NCBI GenBank assembly: GCA_964195425.1 | Contig: CAXMOM010000027.1 | Span: 1-64,000, forward strand | DNA: 64,000 nucleotides | Direction of reading: 5' to 3' | Source of the DNA: Glaciecola sp964195425 | GTDB taxonomy: Bacteria > Pseudomonadota > Gammaproteobacteria > Enterobacterales > Alteromonadaceae | Translations under genes and position numbers: made by a program | Part shown: positions 8,920 through 16,661 of the stretch, one piece after another | Layout of the letters: every line of letters starts with the position of its first letter | How positions within the stretch are numbered: position 1 is the first letter of the stretch | The notes under the pieces: generated by a model | The model's input: the letters and a program-made list of their open reading frames with translations, nothing else | Databases searched by the model: none | What the model was told of the DNA's origin: nothing

Positions 8920-8948
8920 TGATCTCATAAAAGACAGGGGCGTAAATG
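8920..8948 (+). promoter_or_regulatory. candidate ECF (RpoE/ChrR-type) promoter
   Basis: TGATCT at 8920-8925 is followed after 17 nt by TAAATG at 8943. This resembles the TGATC...TA promoter of RpoE-ChrR regulons. It lies before the five-gene operon and would start transcription near 8955, about 30 nt ahead of the ATG at 8985. If real, it places the operon under the neighbouring sigma factor. Confidence 0.45.
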
Positions 8949-8984
8949 ATAATATATCAATACAAAAAGTGTGTATTTAGTTTT

Positions 8985-9419
8985 ATGGAAGTTTTAAAAG
9001 AGTTTTCGTCGTTTTACACCAATTTAGCCAGTATGAAAATAGATGAGTTATCATCAATCTATAGCGATGATGTTTTATTTATAGATCCCATTGCCCAACA
9101 CACTGGATTACCTGCGATTGAAAAGTACTTTACGAAACTTTTGCAAAATGCAAAATACTGTCAGTTTGTTATTCACAATCAACAAGCAGACGATAACGGT
9201 CAGCAAGCAGTTAACTGCATAGTAAATTGGACCATGGAATATAAAACGGCAAAAATGAAACATGGTAAACCGATCAGGGTAGACGGTATTACTATGTTAA
9301 CGGTACGAAACAACAAAATAACATTCCACAGAGATTACTATGATTTAGGGCAGATGGTATACGAAAATATCCCATTGCTAGGCAGTATAATCAAGAGAAT
9401 AAGAAGGAGCATGGCGTAA
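8985..9419 (+). CDS. NTF2-like (SnoaL-fold) protein of the ECF-sigma operon
   Basis: A 144-aa NTF2-like small alpha+beta barrel protein. It has the typical opening of such proteins, a helix followed by DDVLFIDPIAQH and a later stretch of antiparallel strands. The frame is open from 8946, but that start would overlap the candidate -10 box, so the ATG at 8985 is preferred. It is first in a compact operon; its stop overlaps the next ATG (TAATG). The substrate is unknown. Family members in this context are often annotated only as nuclear transport factor 2 family. Confidence 0.72.
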   Translation: MEVLKEFSSFYTNLASMKIDELSSIYSDDVLFIDPIAQHTGLPAIEKYFTKLLQNAKYCQFVIHNQQADDNGQQAVNCIVNWTMEYKTAKMKHGKPIRVDGITMLTVRNNKITFHRDYYDLGQMVYENIPLLGSIIKRIRRSMA

Positions 9420-10186
9420 TGGCGACCATATTAATAACCGGAGCAACATCTGGCCTTGGCGAAGCACTAGCAAAAGAAGCTTCACTAAACGGCCATAAGG
9501 TAATTGCTTGTGGCCGTAACCAAGACAAACTCAAGGAATTGTCAAGCCACGATAATGTAACGGTGCTGCAATTTGATGCAAGCGATGAGACTGCAACACA
9601 AAATGCTCTTGCAGGAATCAAATGCGACATTGCTGTTCTTAATGCTGGTACTTGCGAATATGTTGATGTAAATCATATGGAACCTGATATGTTCAGACGC
9701 GTTTTTAACATTAACGTATTTGGTGCCATCAATGTGGCAAGCGCGTTAATCCCTAATTTAGAAAAAGGCAATAAACTTGTTTTTGTCGACAGTATGGCAA
9801 GACTACTGCCATTTACACGCAGCCAGGCGTATGGTGCGAGTAAAGCAGCCCTGCACTATGCCTGTAAGAGTTTTGAAGTTGATCTTAAAGGCAAAGGTAT
9901 AGCGGTACAAAGTATGTCTCCGGGCTTTGTTAAAACGCCACTCACTGAAAAAAATGATTTCCCAATGCCTATGGCCATTACTTCAGACCAAGCGGCCAAA
10001 TATATGCTGAAAGGTATTCAAAGCGATAAATCGAGTGTATATTTCCCGCGCCGCTTTGGGGTCATTATGCGAGTTCTAAACTTATTGCCTGAAGCCTTGC
10101 AACGCAGAATTTGTATCAACATGCATGGTTCATTAGCACGTTCGTCTTCATCAGATAAAAAATCTAGCAAGCAGGCTAATTCATGA
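9419..10186 (+). CDS. short-chain dehydrogenase/reductase
   Basis: A 255-aa classical SDR with the NAD(P)-binding TGATSGLG motif at about 7-14, an NAG motif in LNAGTCEY, and the active-site YGASK. The ATG overlaps the preceding stop by one base and has an AAGGAG SD 10-11 nt upstream. The end overlaps the next gene by 4 bp. Its place in the operon with an FAD oxidase and a cyclopropane synthase-like methyltransferase points to lipid chemistry, but the substrate cannot be told from the sequence. Confidence 0.87.
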   Translation: MATILITGATSGLGEALAKEASLNGHKVIACGRNQDKLKELSSHDNVTVLQFDASDETATQNALAGIKCDIAVLNAGTCEYVDVNHMEPDMFRRVFNINVFGAINVASALIPNLEKGNKLVFVDSMARLLPFTRSQAYGASKAALHYACKSFEVDLKGKGIAVQSMSPGFVKTPLTEKNDFPMPMAITSDQAAKYMLKGIQSDKSSVYFPRRFGVIMRVLNLLPEALQRRICINMHGSLARSSSSDKKSSKQANS

Positions 10187-11463
10187 CACAACGAGTGGCC
10201 ATTATTGGCACAGGCATAGCCGGTATGACTAGCGCATACTTGATTAACGAAAAAGCTGACATAACGGTTTACGAAGCCAACGATTACATTGGCGGTCATA
10301 CGGCGACTAAAGAAGTAGAAGTGTCTGGCCATAAGTACAGCATAGACACTGGGTTTATTGTTTACAATGAATGGACTTATCCAAACTTTATAAAACTCAT
10401 GAAAACCTTAGGCGTACCGACTCAGGCAACAGAGATGAGCTTTAGTGTAAAAAACAAAGACAGTGGGCTAGAGTATAACGGTAACACTCTCAATAGTTTA
10501 TTTGCTCAGCGTCGCAACATTTTTTCGCCTAGCTTCATCAGGTTAGTACTCGACATTGTGAAATTCAATAAGGTTTGTAAAGCGCATATTGAAGCCAAAA
10601 ACGACACTTATAACATAAGCCTTATCGAGTTTATTGATCAACATAACTTGAGTAAAGCCTTTACTGACAACTACATATTACCAATGTGTGCTGCCATCTG
10701 GTCTACAAGTTTAGAAGCCTCTGCTAATTTTCCATTATCATTCTTTTTGAACTTTTTTAATAACCATGGTTTGTTAAACATTACCAACAGACCTCAGTGG
10801 TATACACTTATAGGCGGCTCTAACCAATATGTCGGCCCGCTAACCGAAAGTTATAAAGAAAAGATTTCTTTGAGTAGCCCAGTGCAATTGGTGCGAAAAA
10901 CAAATGAAGGCTATGAAGTTACTAGCAACGGTAACACAGCAGTGTTCGACCAAATTGTGTTTGCTTGTCATAGTGACCAAGCACTAAAAATGCTCGACTT
11001 ATCCAGTTTCGAACAGCAGCACGGTCAGGATTTATCCGATATTCTTGGCGCTATTCCTTATTCTGATAACGATGTGGTAATGCACACAGACATTTCTCAA
11101 TTACCGAAACGGCCGTTGGCTTGGGCAAGTTGGAATTATTTGATAAGAGGCGCTGAAAACGAGACTCAATCTCCTGCAAGCGTTACTTACAACATGAATA
11201 TTTTGCAATGTATTGAGAGCGATACAACGTTTTGCGTAACCTTAAATAACACCCAAGAAATCGACCCGAGTAAAATACTTGGTCGCTATAGTTATGCGCA
11301 TCCTCAATTCAGTTCCAAAATGGTAGCTGCACAGCAAAAGCGCAAGCTAATATGTGGGCAACATAACTTACATTTTTGTGGCGCTTATTGGTACAACGGT
11401 TTTCATGAAGATGGCGTTAGAAGCGCACTTGATGTCGCAAAGCGTTTTGGCTGCAGTTTATGA
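10183..11463 (+). CDS. FAD-dependent amine-oxidase-like protein (COG2907 type)
   Basis: A 426-aa flavoprotein with the dinucleotide-binding GTGIAG at 9-14 followed by an Asp/Glu-ended beta strand (VYEAND), and the C-terminal FAD segment ending WYNGFHEDGVRSAL. The family is annotated as NAD(P)/FAD-dependent oxidoreductase. In Rhodobacter-type clusters a related enzyme desaturates methylated fatty acids on the way to furan fatty acids, so that is a reasonable candidate function. Four-base ATGA overlaps on both sides show tight coupling with the SDR and the DUF1365 gene. Confidence 0.82.
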   Translation: MTQRVAIIGTGIAGMTSAYLINEKADITVYEANDYIGGHTATKEVEVSGHKYSIDTGFIVYNEWTYPNFIKLMKTLGVPTQATEMSFSVKNKDSGLEYNGNTLNSLFAQRRNIFSPSFIRLVLDIVKFNKVCKAHIEAKNDTYNISLIEFIDQHNLSKAFTDNYILPMCAAIWSTSLEASANFPLSFFLNFFNNHGLLNITNRPQWYTLIGGSNQYVGPLTESYKEKISLSSPVQLVRKTNEGYEVTSNGNTAVFDQIVFACHSDQALKMLDLSSFEQQHGQDLSDILGAIPYSDNDVVMHTDISQLPKRPLAWASWNYLIRGAENETQSPASVTYNMNILQCIESDTTFCVTLNNTQEIDPSKILGRYSYAHPQFSSKMVAAQQKRKLICGQHNLHFCGAYWYNGFHEDGVRSALDVAKRFGCSL

Positions 11464-12203
11464 CTAATGACTCGCTTACAACAATAGAAAGTGGGATTTA
11501 TACGGGCAAGGTGTTTCACACTCGTTCAGTACCTAAGGTTCATAAGTTCGATTATAGTATTTATTTATTTTGGCTAAAGCTAAAAGAAGTCGACTTACTG
11601 GCAACAAGTGTTTTTGGCTTCAGTGCAAATAAATCTGGCTTGTCTGTTGTTAACTTTAAGCGTGAAGATTATTTAGGCGATCCGAATACCGATTTAGAAA
11701 CTGCCGTACTTGAAAAAATGAATGCGCTAAGCGACGACACTATTTCAGGCAATGTATATATGCTGGGGCAAGTAAGAACATTTGGCTTATATTTTAGCCC
11801 TGTTAACTTCTTTTATTTACGCAATGCTCAGGACGAATTTACTCATATGCTTGCTGAAGTGAGTAATACACCTTGGAATAAGCGTCACTACTATTTAGTT
11901 GATCTTAAAAAGCAAAGTAATTGCGACAAAGCCTTTCATGTATCGCCATTTAATCCTATGGATATGCAATACAAATGGCAAATTCAACAACCGAGTAGCA
12001 ATCTAAAGCTGCATTTAAGTTGCTATAAAGAAACGAAGCATTTTGAAGCAGCAATAGACATGCACAAAAAACCGCTTACGTCCGCTACTCTTCGTTCGTC
12101 AATTTTTTCTATCCCTAGTATGACGATTAAAACAGTAGTGGGAATTTATTGGCAAGCCGTAAAACTATTTTTAAAACGCGTACCCATTTATACGCACTCT
12201 TAA
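11460..12203 (+). CDS. DUF1365 family protein
   Basis: A 247-aa DUF1365 protein, recognised by the opening (SGIYTGKVFHTRSVPKVHKF-type) and the FGLYFSPVNFFY core. Function is unknown. DUF1365 genes regularly sit between an FAD oxidase and a cyclopropane synthase-like gene, so it probably takes part in modifying acyl chains or handling the products. It starts inside the preceding gene's stop (ATGA), and the next gene begins 17 bp downstream. Confidence 0.8.
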   Translation: MTNDSLTTIESGIYTGKVFHTRSVPKVHKFDYSIYLFWLKLKEVDLLATSVFGFSANKSGLSVVNFKREDYLGDPNTDLETAVLEKMNALSDDTISGNVYMLGQVRTFGLYFSPVNFFYLRNAQDEFTHMLAEVSNTPWNKRHYYLVDLKKQSNCDKAFHVSPFNPMDMQYKWQIQQPSSNLKLHLSCYKETKHFEAAIDMHKKPLTSATLRSSIFSIPSMTIKTVVGIYWQAVKLFLKRVPIYTHS

Positions 12204-12220
12204 TGTACAGGAATAAGTAG

Positions 12221-13477
12221 ATGTCACAAGCTGAACAAACTATGCAAAACACCATATCACCGAGCGTTTGGGAAAAAGCGTGTCGGTCTATGTTTTTAGG
12301 TGTTTTAAAGCGTTTACCGTACGGATATATGACTATGACCGAAAACGGTCAAGTAGTTGGACAATTTGGCCACAAAGAGCACGACCTCCATGCCCAGGTG
12401 AACATTTTAGATGCCAGCGCCTACCCTAAACTTTTATTTGGAGGCAGTATCGCGTCGGGCGAAACATTCTCGGATAACCTTTGGGATACTCCTAACCTAA
12501 CGAATGTAATTCGTATTTTTGCGCGTAATTTACCTATGCTAGATGAATGGGAAAAGCGCTTTAAATGGATTACTATGCCAGCGCTTAAAATAAGTCATTT
12601 TGCCAATCGTAACTCGGCTGACCAGGCAAAAAGGAATATATCTGCACACTACGATTTAGGTAATAAGCTATATAGTAAATTTTTAGATCGCTCTATGATG
12701 TACTCCGCTGCAATATATCCCGATTCTAACGCGAGCTTAGCACAAGCCCAGCAACACAAACTGCACACTATTTGTGAAAAGCTTCAGCTTAAAGAAACCG
12801 ACCATTTGATTGAAATAGGCACGGGTTGGGGAGGTTTAGCCATTCATGCTGCAAAGCATTATGGTTGTAAAGTAACCACTACTACCATATCAGAAGAGCA
12901 ACATGCCTATGCACAGCAGTGGATAGACAAGGAAGGTTTAGGCGACAAAATCACTTTGCTGAAAAAAGATTATCGTCTCCTTGACGGTGAATACGACAAG
13001 CTAGTATCTATTGAAATGATTGAAGCTGTCGGAAAGCGCTATTTAACCACTTTCTTTAATAAATGCTCTTCGTTACTCAAGCCCAATGGCTTAATGTTAT
13101 TACAGTCTATTACCATCGACGACAGGCGTCACGCGAGTTATTCTAACAGTGTAGATTTCATTCAAAAGTATATATTCCCAGGTGGTTATTTACCTTCACA
13201 AATGATCATTAACAAGCATTTAAAAAATGATACCGATTTGTCGATAGCCGATATTCAAGACATTGGCCTAGACTATGCGCAAACGCTACAAGACTGGTTT
13301 GTTGCTTTTATGATGCAAAAACAAGCGTTGGCAGAAGATGGATACGATGATCGCTTTATGAGAATGTGGCAGTATTATTTAAATTATTGTGAGGGCGGTT
13401 TTTTAGAGCGCGCGATCAGCACACTGCAATTGGTAATGCGTAAACCTCAGCACAGAGATACCCTTTCAAGAGGCTAA
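12221..13477 (+). CDS. cyclopropane-fatty-acyl-phospholipid synthase family methyltransferase
   Basis: A 418-aa S-adenosylmethionine-dependent methyltransferase of the CFA synthase family. The N-terminal domain (about 1-130) has the KRLPYGYM start typical of the family, and the Rossmann domain has the SAM motif EIGTGWGG near 197. It may cyclopropanate unsaturated acyl chains (Cfa) or methylate them, as UfaM does in furan fatty acid synthesis. The operon context with the FAD oxidase and DUF1365 makes the second option credible. A GAATAAG-type weak SD precedes the ATG. It is the last gene of the operon. Confidence 0.87.
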   Translation: MSQAEQTMQNTISPSVWEKACRSMFLGVLKRLPYGYMTMTENGQVVGQFGHKEHDLHAQVNILDASAYPKLLFGGSIASGETFSDNLWDTPNLTNVIRIFARNLPMLDEWEKRFKWITMPALKISHFANRNSADQAKRNISAHYDLGNKLYSKFLDRSMMYSAAIYPDSNASLAQAQQHKLHTICEKLQLKETDHLIEIGTGWGGLAIHAAKHYGCKVTTTTISEEQHAYAQQWIDKEGLGDKITLLKKDYRLLDGEYDKLVSIEMIEAVGKRYLTTFFNKCSSLLKPNGLMLLQSITIDDRRHASYSNSVDFIQKYIFPGGYLPSQMIINKHLKNDTDLSIADIQDIGLDYAQTLQDWFVAFMMQKQALAEDGYDDRFMRMWQYYLNYCEGGFLERAISTLQLVMRKPQHRDTLSRG

Positions 13478-13530
13478 GCGATATATAATACGTTTAATAT
13501 ATGCTCGGTAAACTGCGCTTTGCAAACAAG

Positions 13531-13554
13531 AGGGCCTAATACTAATTAGGCTCT
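13531..13554. terminator. weak bidirectional hairpin between cfa-like gene and pomB
   Basis: GCCTAAT (13534-13540) pairs with ATTAGGC (13545-13551) across a 4-nt loop, extended outward by a G-T and two further pairs. It overlaps the pomB stop codon. There is no good T-tract on either side, so termination is uncertain. Confidence 0.35.
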
Positions 13555-14468
13555 GTTATTGATACCGGGGCTGAGAACTTTGGCTCACCTTGTAATATTG
13601 CAATTTCTACACGTCTGTTTTGTGCCCTTGAACGTTCAGTATCTTCTTCGCTAATAGGCTGGGTAGCAGCTCTACCAATCACCCTCATACGTTTTTCGTC
13701 GAAACCTCTGGCTTTTCTTAACTCTTCTGCAACGGCTACAGCACGCTGCGCAGACAAATCCCAATTTGAACGATACAACTCGTTTGAGACCTGAACATTA
13801 TCACTATGCCCTGTGATTTCTACCTTCCCTGGAATATCATTAAGTAATTCACCTAGTTTACGAACAACCGGAACAAACTGCGGCTGAAGAAATGCCGAAC
13901 CCGCTGAAAACGAACCATTCTCGCGTATTCTAATAACAATCTGTTGCCCTAAATTCTCTACATCTACGGCGCCGTCTTTAATTTCTTTTTGCAACAAATC
14001 CTCTACTTTTTTAGTGCTTTTTTCTATTTGTTCTTTTTCTGATGAAGTAGCTGCTGCAGTAGCGGTTTGATTTGCGGTTTGTGGAGATTGACCCCCTCTA
14101 AATGTTCCTTTTTGCTTTTGTCTTCCGCCGGCTGAGTCTTCTTCGCCTTCTTGAAAGTTAAGCATAGGCTTAGTAATTTCTTGGGTCACTTGTTGGACTG
14201 TTTCAATCGGCGTTGGATCTGGCTTACCAGGTCTAAACTCTAAGGCCACAATGCTAGTCCCTTTGGGAATATCCTTTAGTTCAATTTTGTTTTGCACGCC
14301 AAACGCAAACTTCATTGAGCCTGCGATTTGTTTGAATTTTTTGACGTCCATTTCAGAAAATGACAACAACAGTACAAAAAAGCACATTAACAAAGACATC
14401 AAGTCGGCGAAGGTTCCCATCCATGCAGGCAGACCTTTAGGAGGACATTTTGGGCATTCGTCATCCAT
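13542..14468 (-). CDS. pomB: sodium-type flagellar motor stator protein PomB
   Basis: A 308-aa stator subunit that anchors the polar flagellar motor to peptidoglycan. The N-terminus matches Vibrio PomB closely: a CPPKGLP start, then one transmembrane helix (about 20-40) with Asp22 as the ion-binding residue. A charged linker (about 70-165) leads to a C-terminal OmpA/MotB domain with ITGHSDN and the NWDLSAQRA segment. It overlaps the pomA stop by one base. In Vibrio pomAB also lies divergent from xseB-ispA-dxs. Na+ rather than H+ drive is inferred from this similarity. Confidence 0.93.
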   Translation of the reverse strand: MDDECPKCPPKGLPAWMGTFADLMSLLMCFFVLLLSFSEMDVKKFKQIAGSMKFAFGVQNKIELKDIPKGTSIVALEFRPGKPDPTPIETVQQVTQEITKPMLNFQEGEEDSAGGRQKQKGTFRGGQSPQTANQTATAAATSSEKEQIEKSTKKVEDLLQKEIKDGAVDVENLGQQIVIRIRENGSFSAGSAFLQPQFVPVVRKLGELLNDIPGKVEITGHSDNVQVSNELYRSNWDLSAQRAVAVAEELRKARGFDEKRMRVIGRAATQPISEEDTERSRAQNRRVEIAILQGEPKFSAPVSITEPN

Positions 14469-15235
14469 TACCCAGCTTCCTCTTTATTACCGCCGCGTTT
14501 GCCTTCGGCTAAGTACCCTTTTAAAACACCTTCAATAACGCGCGGATTTTGACCATCAGCGATGCCTAAAATACCATCAAGTATTAAACTTTGATTGAGC
14601 TTTTCTTCGACACACCTTACTTGCAATTTAAATGCAATGGGTAAACAGAATAAGTTAGCTAGCATAGCCCCATACATGGTCGTAAGAAGTGCTACCGCCA
14701 TAGCAGGACCGATTGATTTTGGGTCATCCATATTCGAGAGCATAGCAACCAAACCAATAAGCGTGCCTATCATTCCCATTGCAGGTGCAACATCCCCAAG
14801 TGACCTGAAAATAACAGAACCGGCATCATGGCGCTCAGTGGTGTTTCGAATATCTTTGCCCATAGTATCTCGCACAACGTCTACATCGTGTCCATCTACC
14901 AACATATCGACACCCTTTTGCATAAAGGTGTTATCAATCTCAGCTTCTTCTAGTGCTAAAAAACCACCTTTACGCGCTGCATCAGCCATTTCCACTATTT
15001 TTTCAATTAAGGCTTCAGGCGGTTGAATTTTAAATGCGAAGGCTTTGCCCGCTACCTTCCCCGCCCCCAAAAACTGAGCCAAAGGATATTGCATTACTAC
15101 CACGAATATCGATCCGCCAAATACGATTAATACTGAAGGCACGTTGAAAAAAATGCCTAAATCACCGCCTAATATCATGGCCATGACCACGAACCCCATT
15201 GCGCCAAAAAAACCGATGATAGTTGCTAAATCCAC
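14468..15235 (-). CDS. pomA: sodium-type flagellar motor stator protein PomA
   Basis: A 255-aa, four-helix inner membrane protein of the MotA/ExbB family that forms the Na+ channel with PomB. The last two transmembrane segments (about 145-205) include the conserved IGTLIGLVAML and AVALLTTMYGA stretches. The start is GTG with a good SD (GGGAG, 7 nt upstream). The stop overlaps the pomB ATG. A 230-bp divergent region separates it from xseB. Confidence 0.93.
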   Translation of the reverse strand: MDLATIIGFFGAMGFVVMAMILGGDLGIFFNVPSVLIVFGGSIFVVVMQYPLAQFLGAGKVAGKAFAFKIQPPEALIEKIVEMADAARKGGFLALEEAEIDNTFMQKGVDMLVDGHDVDVVRDTMGKDIRNTTERHDAGSVIFRSLGDVAPAMGMIGTLIGLVAMLSNMDDPKSIGPAMAVALLTTMYGAMLANLFCLPIAFKLQVRCVEEKLNQSLILDGILGIADGQNPRVIEGVLKGYLAEGKRGGNKEEAG

Positions 15236-15465
15236 AATTCGCTCCCGCTAAAATGTATCGCTTGCTTAAATTTAATAAGATATTGGTTTGAATGCCGTCA
15301 CGTATAAACAAGCACTACTACAAACCAACTTTTTTCTCTGTGTATTGGTTAACGGCAATTTATTTACATTCTTTATGAGAAATTACCTGTTTTATTCACC
15401 TAATAATTGAATTTGCATGCCCTGTCGGTTAAGGTTCACGGCATAAGAATTGAGAGTTAAACTAA

Positions 15466-15699
15466 ATGAAACTAGAAGATTTATCGTTTGAACAGGCAAT
15501 GGCCGAATTAGATACTATTGTGCTTGAAATGGAACGAGGCGAAATTCCTTTAGAAGCTTCCTTAAAGCAGTTTGAACGCGGTGTTACACTAGCTCGCTAT
15601 ACCCAGAAGCTATTGCAAGATGCTGAACAGAAAGTGAGTATTTTGACCAGCACCAATGATAATAGTAGTCCTGACACCTTGACCGAATTTACTGAATAA
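15466..15699 (+). CDS. xseB: exodeoxyribonuclease VII small subunit
   Basis: A 77-aa helical protein matching XseB, which joins several copies to XseA to form exonuclease VII, a single-strand DNA exonuclease. The conserved LEDLSFEQAMAELD start and the LE.GE..LE.SL..FE.G pattern are present. It lies 19 bp before ispA, as in most gammaproteobacteria, so xseB-ispA-dxs is probably one transcript. Confidence 0.93.
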   Translation: MKLEDLSFEQAMAELDTIVLEMERGEIPLEASLKQFERGVTLARYTQKLLQDAEQKVSILTSTNDNSSPDTLTEFTE

Positions 15700-15718
15700 G
15701 ATTATTTAGCCTTATATT

Positions 15719-16621
15719 ATGTCGACTCCGGCTTCTCTACAAAGTACGCTAGACCACACTACTCAGCGCATGACTGACTATTTTACGCATTTCGTAAAAC
15801 AGCAGTGCATAGTCGATGACTCACTGCGACACGCGGTTGAATATGCATTGTTAAATGGCGGAAAGCGCATGCGACCTCTGTTGGTAAGTTTGGTAGGTGA
15901 AATACTTACTATAAATAGCAAGGAGCTCATACCTGTCGCTCTGGCTGTTGAATGTATACACGCCTATTCATTAGTACACGACGACCTACCGGCGATGGAT
16001 GACGACGAACTTCGCCGTGGTAACCCCACATGTCATGTGAAATTTGGCGAAGCAACCGCCATACTTGCCGGCGATGCACTACAAAGTATGGCCTTTCAGA
16101 TACTGGCAGGTGCAGAACTGAGCCCACATGCAACATTAAAACAGCATAAGCTAATACTGGCGCTTAGTACTGCGGCGGGGCCTGCGGGTATGGTTGGCGG
16201 GCAGAGTATAGATTTAACCGCAACCAACAAGCTTATATCACTGACGCAGTTGACTCAATTACATGCTCTAAAAACGGGGGCTCTTTTGAAAGTCTGTGTT
16301 CTTTTACCTTGTTTGCTGAGTAAGGATATTACATCAGAAGATGAAACCATCTTATTAATGTTTGCCGAGCATATTGGTTTAGCATTTCAAATCCAAGATG
16401 ATATTTTAGATGTTACCGCCGACACCCAAACCCTAGGTAAACCACAAGGCTCAGACCAAGAAGCAAACAAATCTACCTTTGTATCGTTGCTCGGTCTAGA
16501 AAATGCAAAACGAGAACTCAATAAACAGCACGATTTGGCGATACAAGCATTACGCTCATTGGCGTATAATACCGAAAAATTAGAAACGTTTACCGATTTT
16601 ATGGTTACCCGAACATTTTAA
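15719..16621 (+). CDS. ispA: farnesyl diphosphate (polyprenyl) synthase
   Basis: A 300-aa trans-prenyltransferase that makes farnesyl diphosphate from IPP and DMAPP, feeding undecaprenyl phosphate, quinones and haem O. The first aspartate-rich motif (DDLPAMD, D88-D94) and the second (DDILD, about 225) are both present, with GGKRMRPLL near 48-56. Length is typical (about 299). It sits directly before dxs, the first step of the same isoprenoid pathway. Confidence 0.94.
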   Translation: MSTPASLQSTLDHTTQRMTDYFTHFVKQQCIVDDSLRHAVEYALLNGGKRMRPLLVSLVGEILTINSKELIPVALAVECIHAYSLVHDDLPAMDDDELRRGNPTCHVKFGEATAILAGDALQSMAFQILAGAELSPHATLKQHKLILALSTAAGPAGMVGGQSIDLTATNKLISLTQLTQLHALKTGALLKVCVLLPCLLSKDITSEDETILLMFAEHIGLAFQIQDDILDVTADTQTLGKPQGSDQEANKSTFVSLLGLENAKRELNKQHDLAIQALRSLAYNTEKLETFTDFMVTRTF

Positions 16622-16661
16622 AATTAAATAAAAGTAACAACAGCAGAAGAATACGAAATAC

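Noticed and set aside
14595..15026. 143-codon open frame antisense to pomA
   Set aside because: Lies wholly within pomA, no SD, no recognisable family; a shadow of the real gene.
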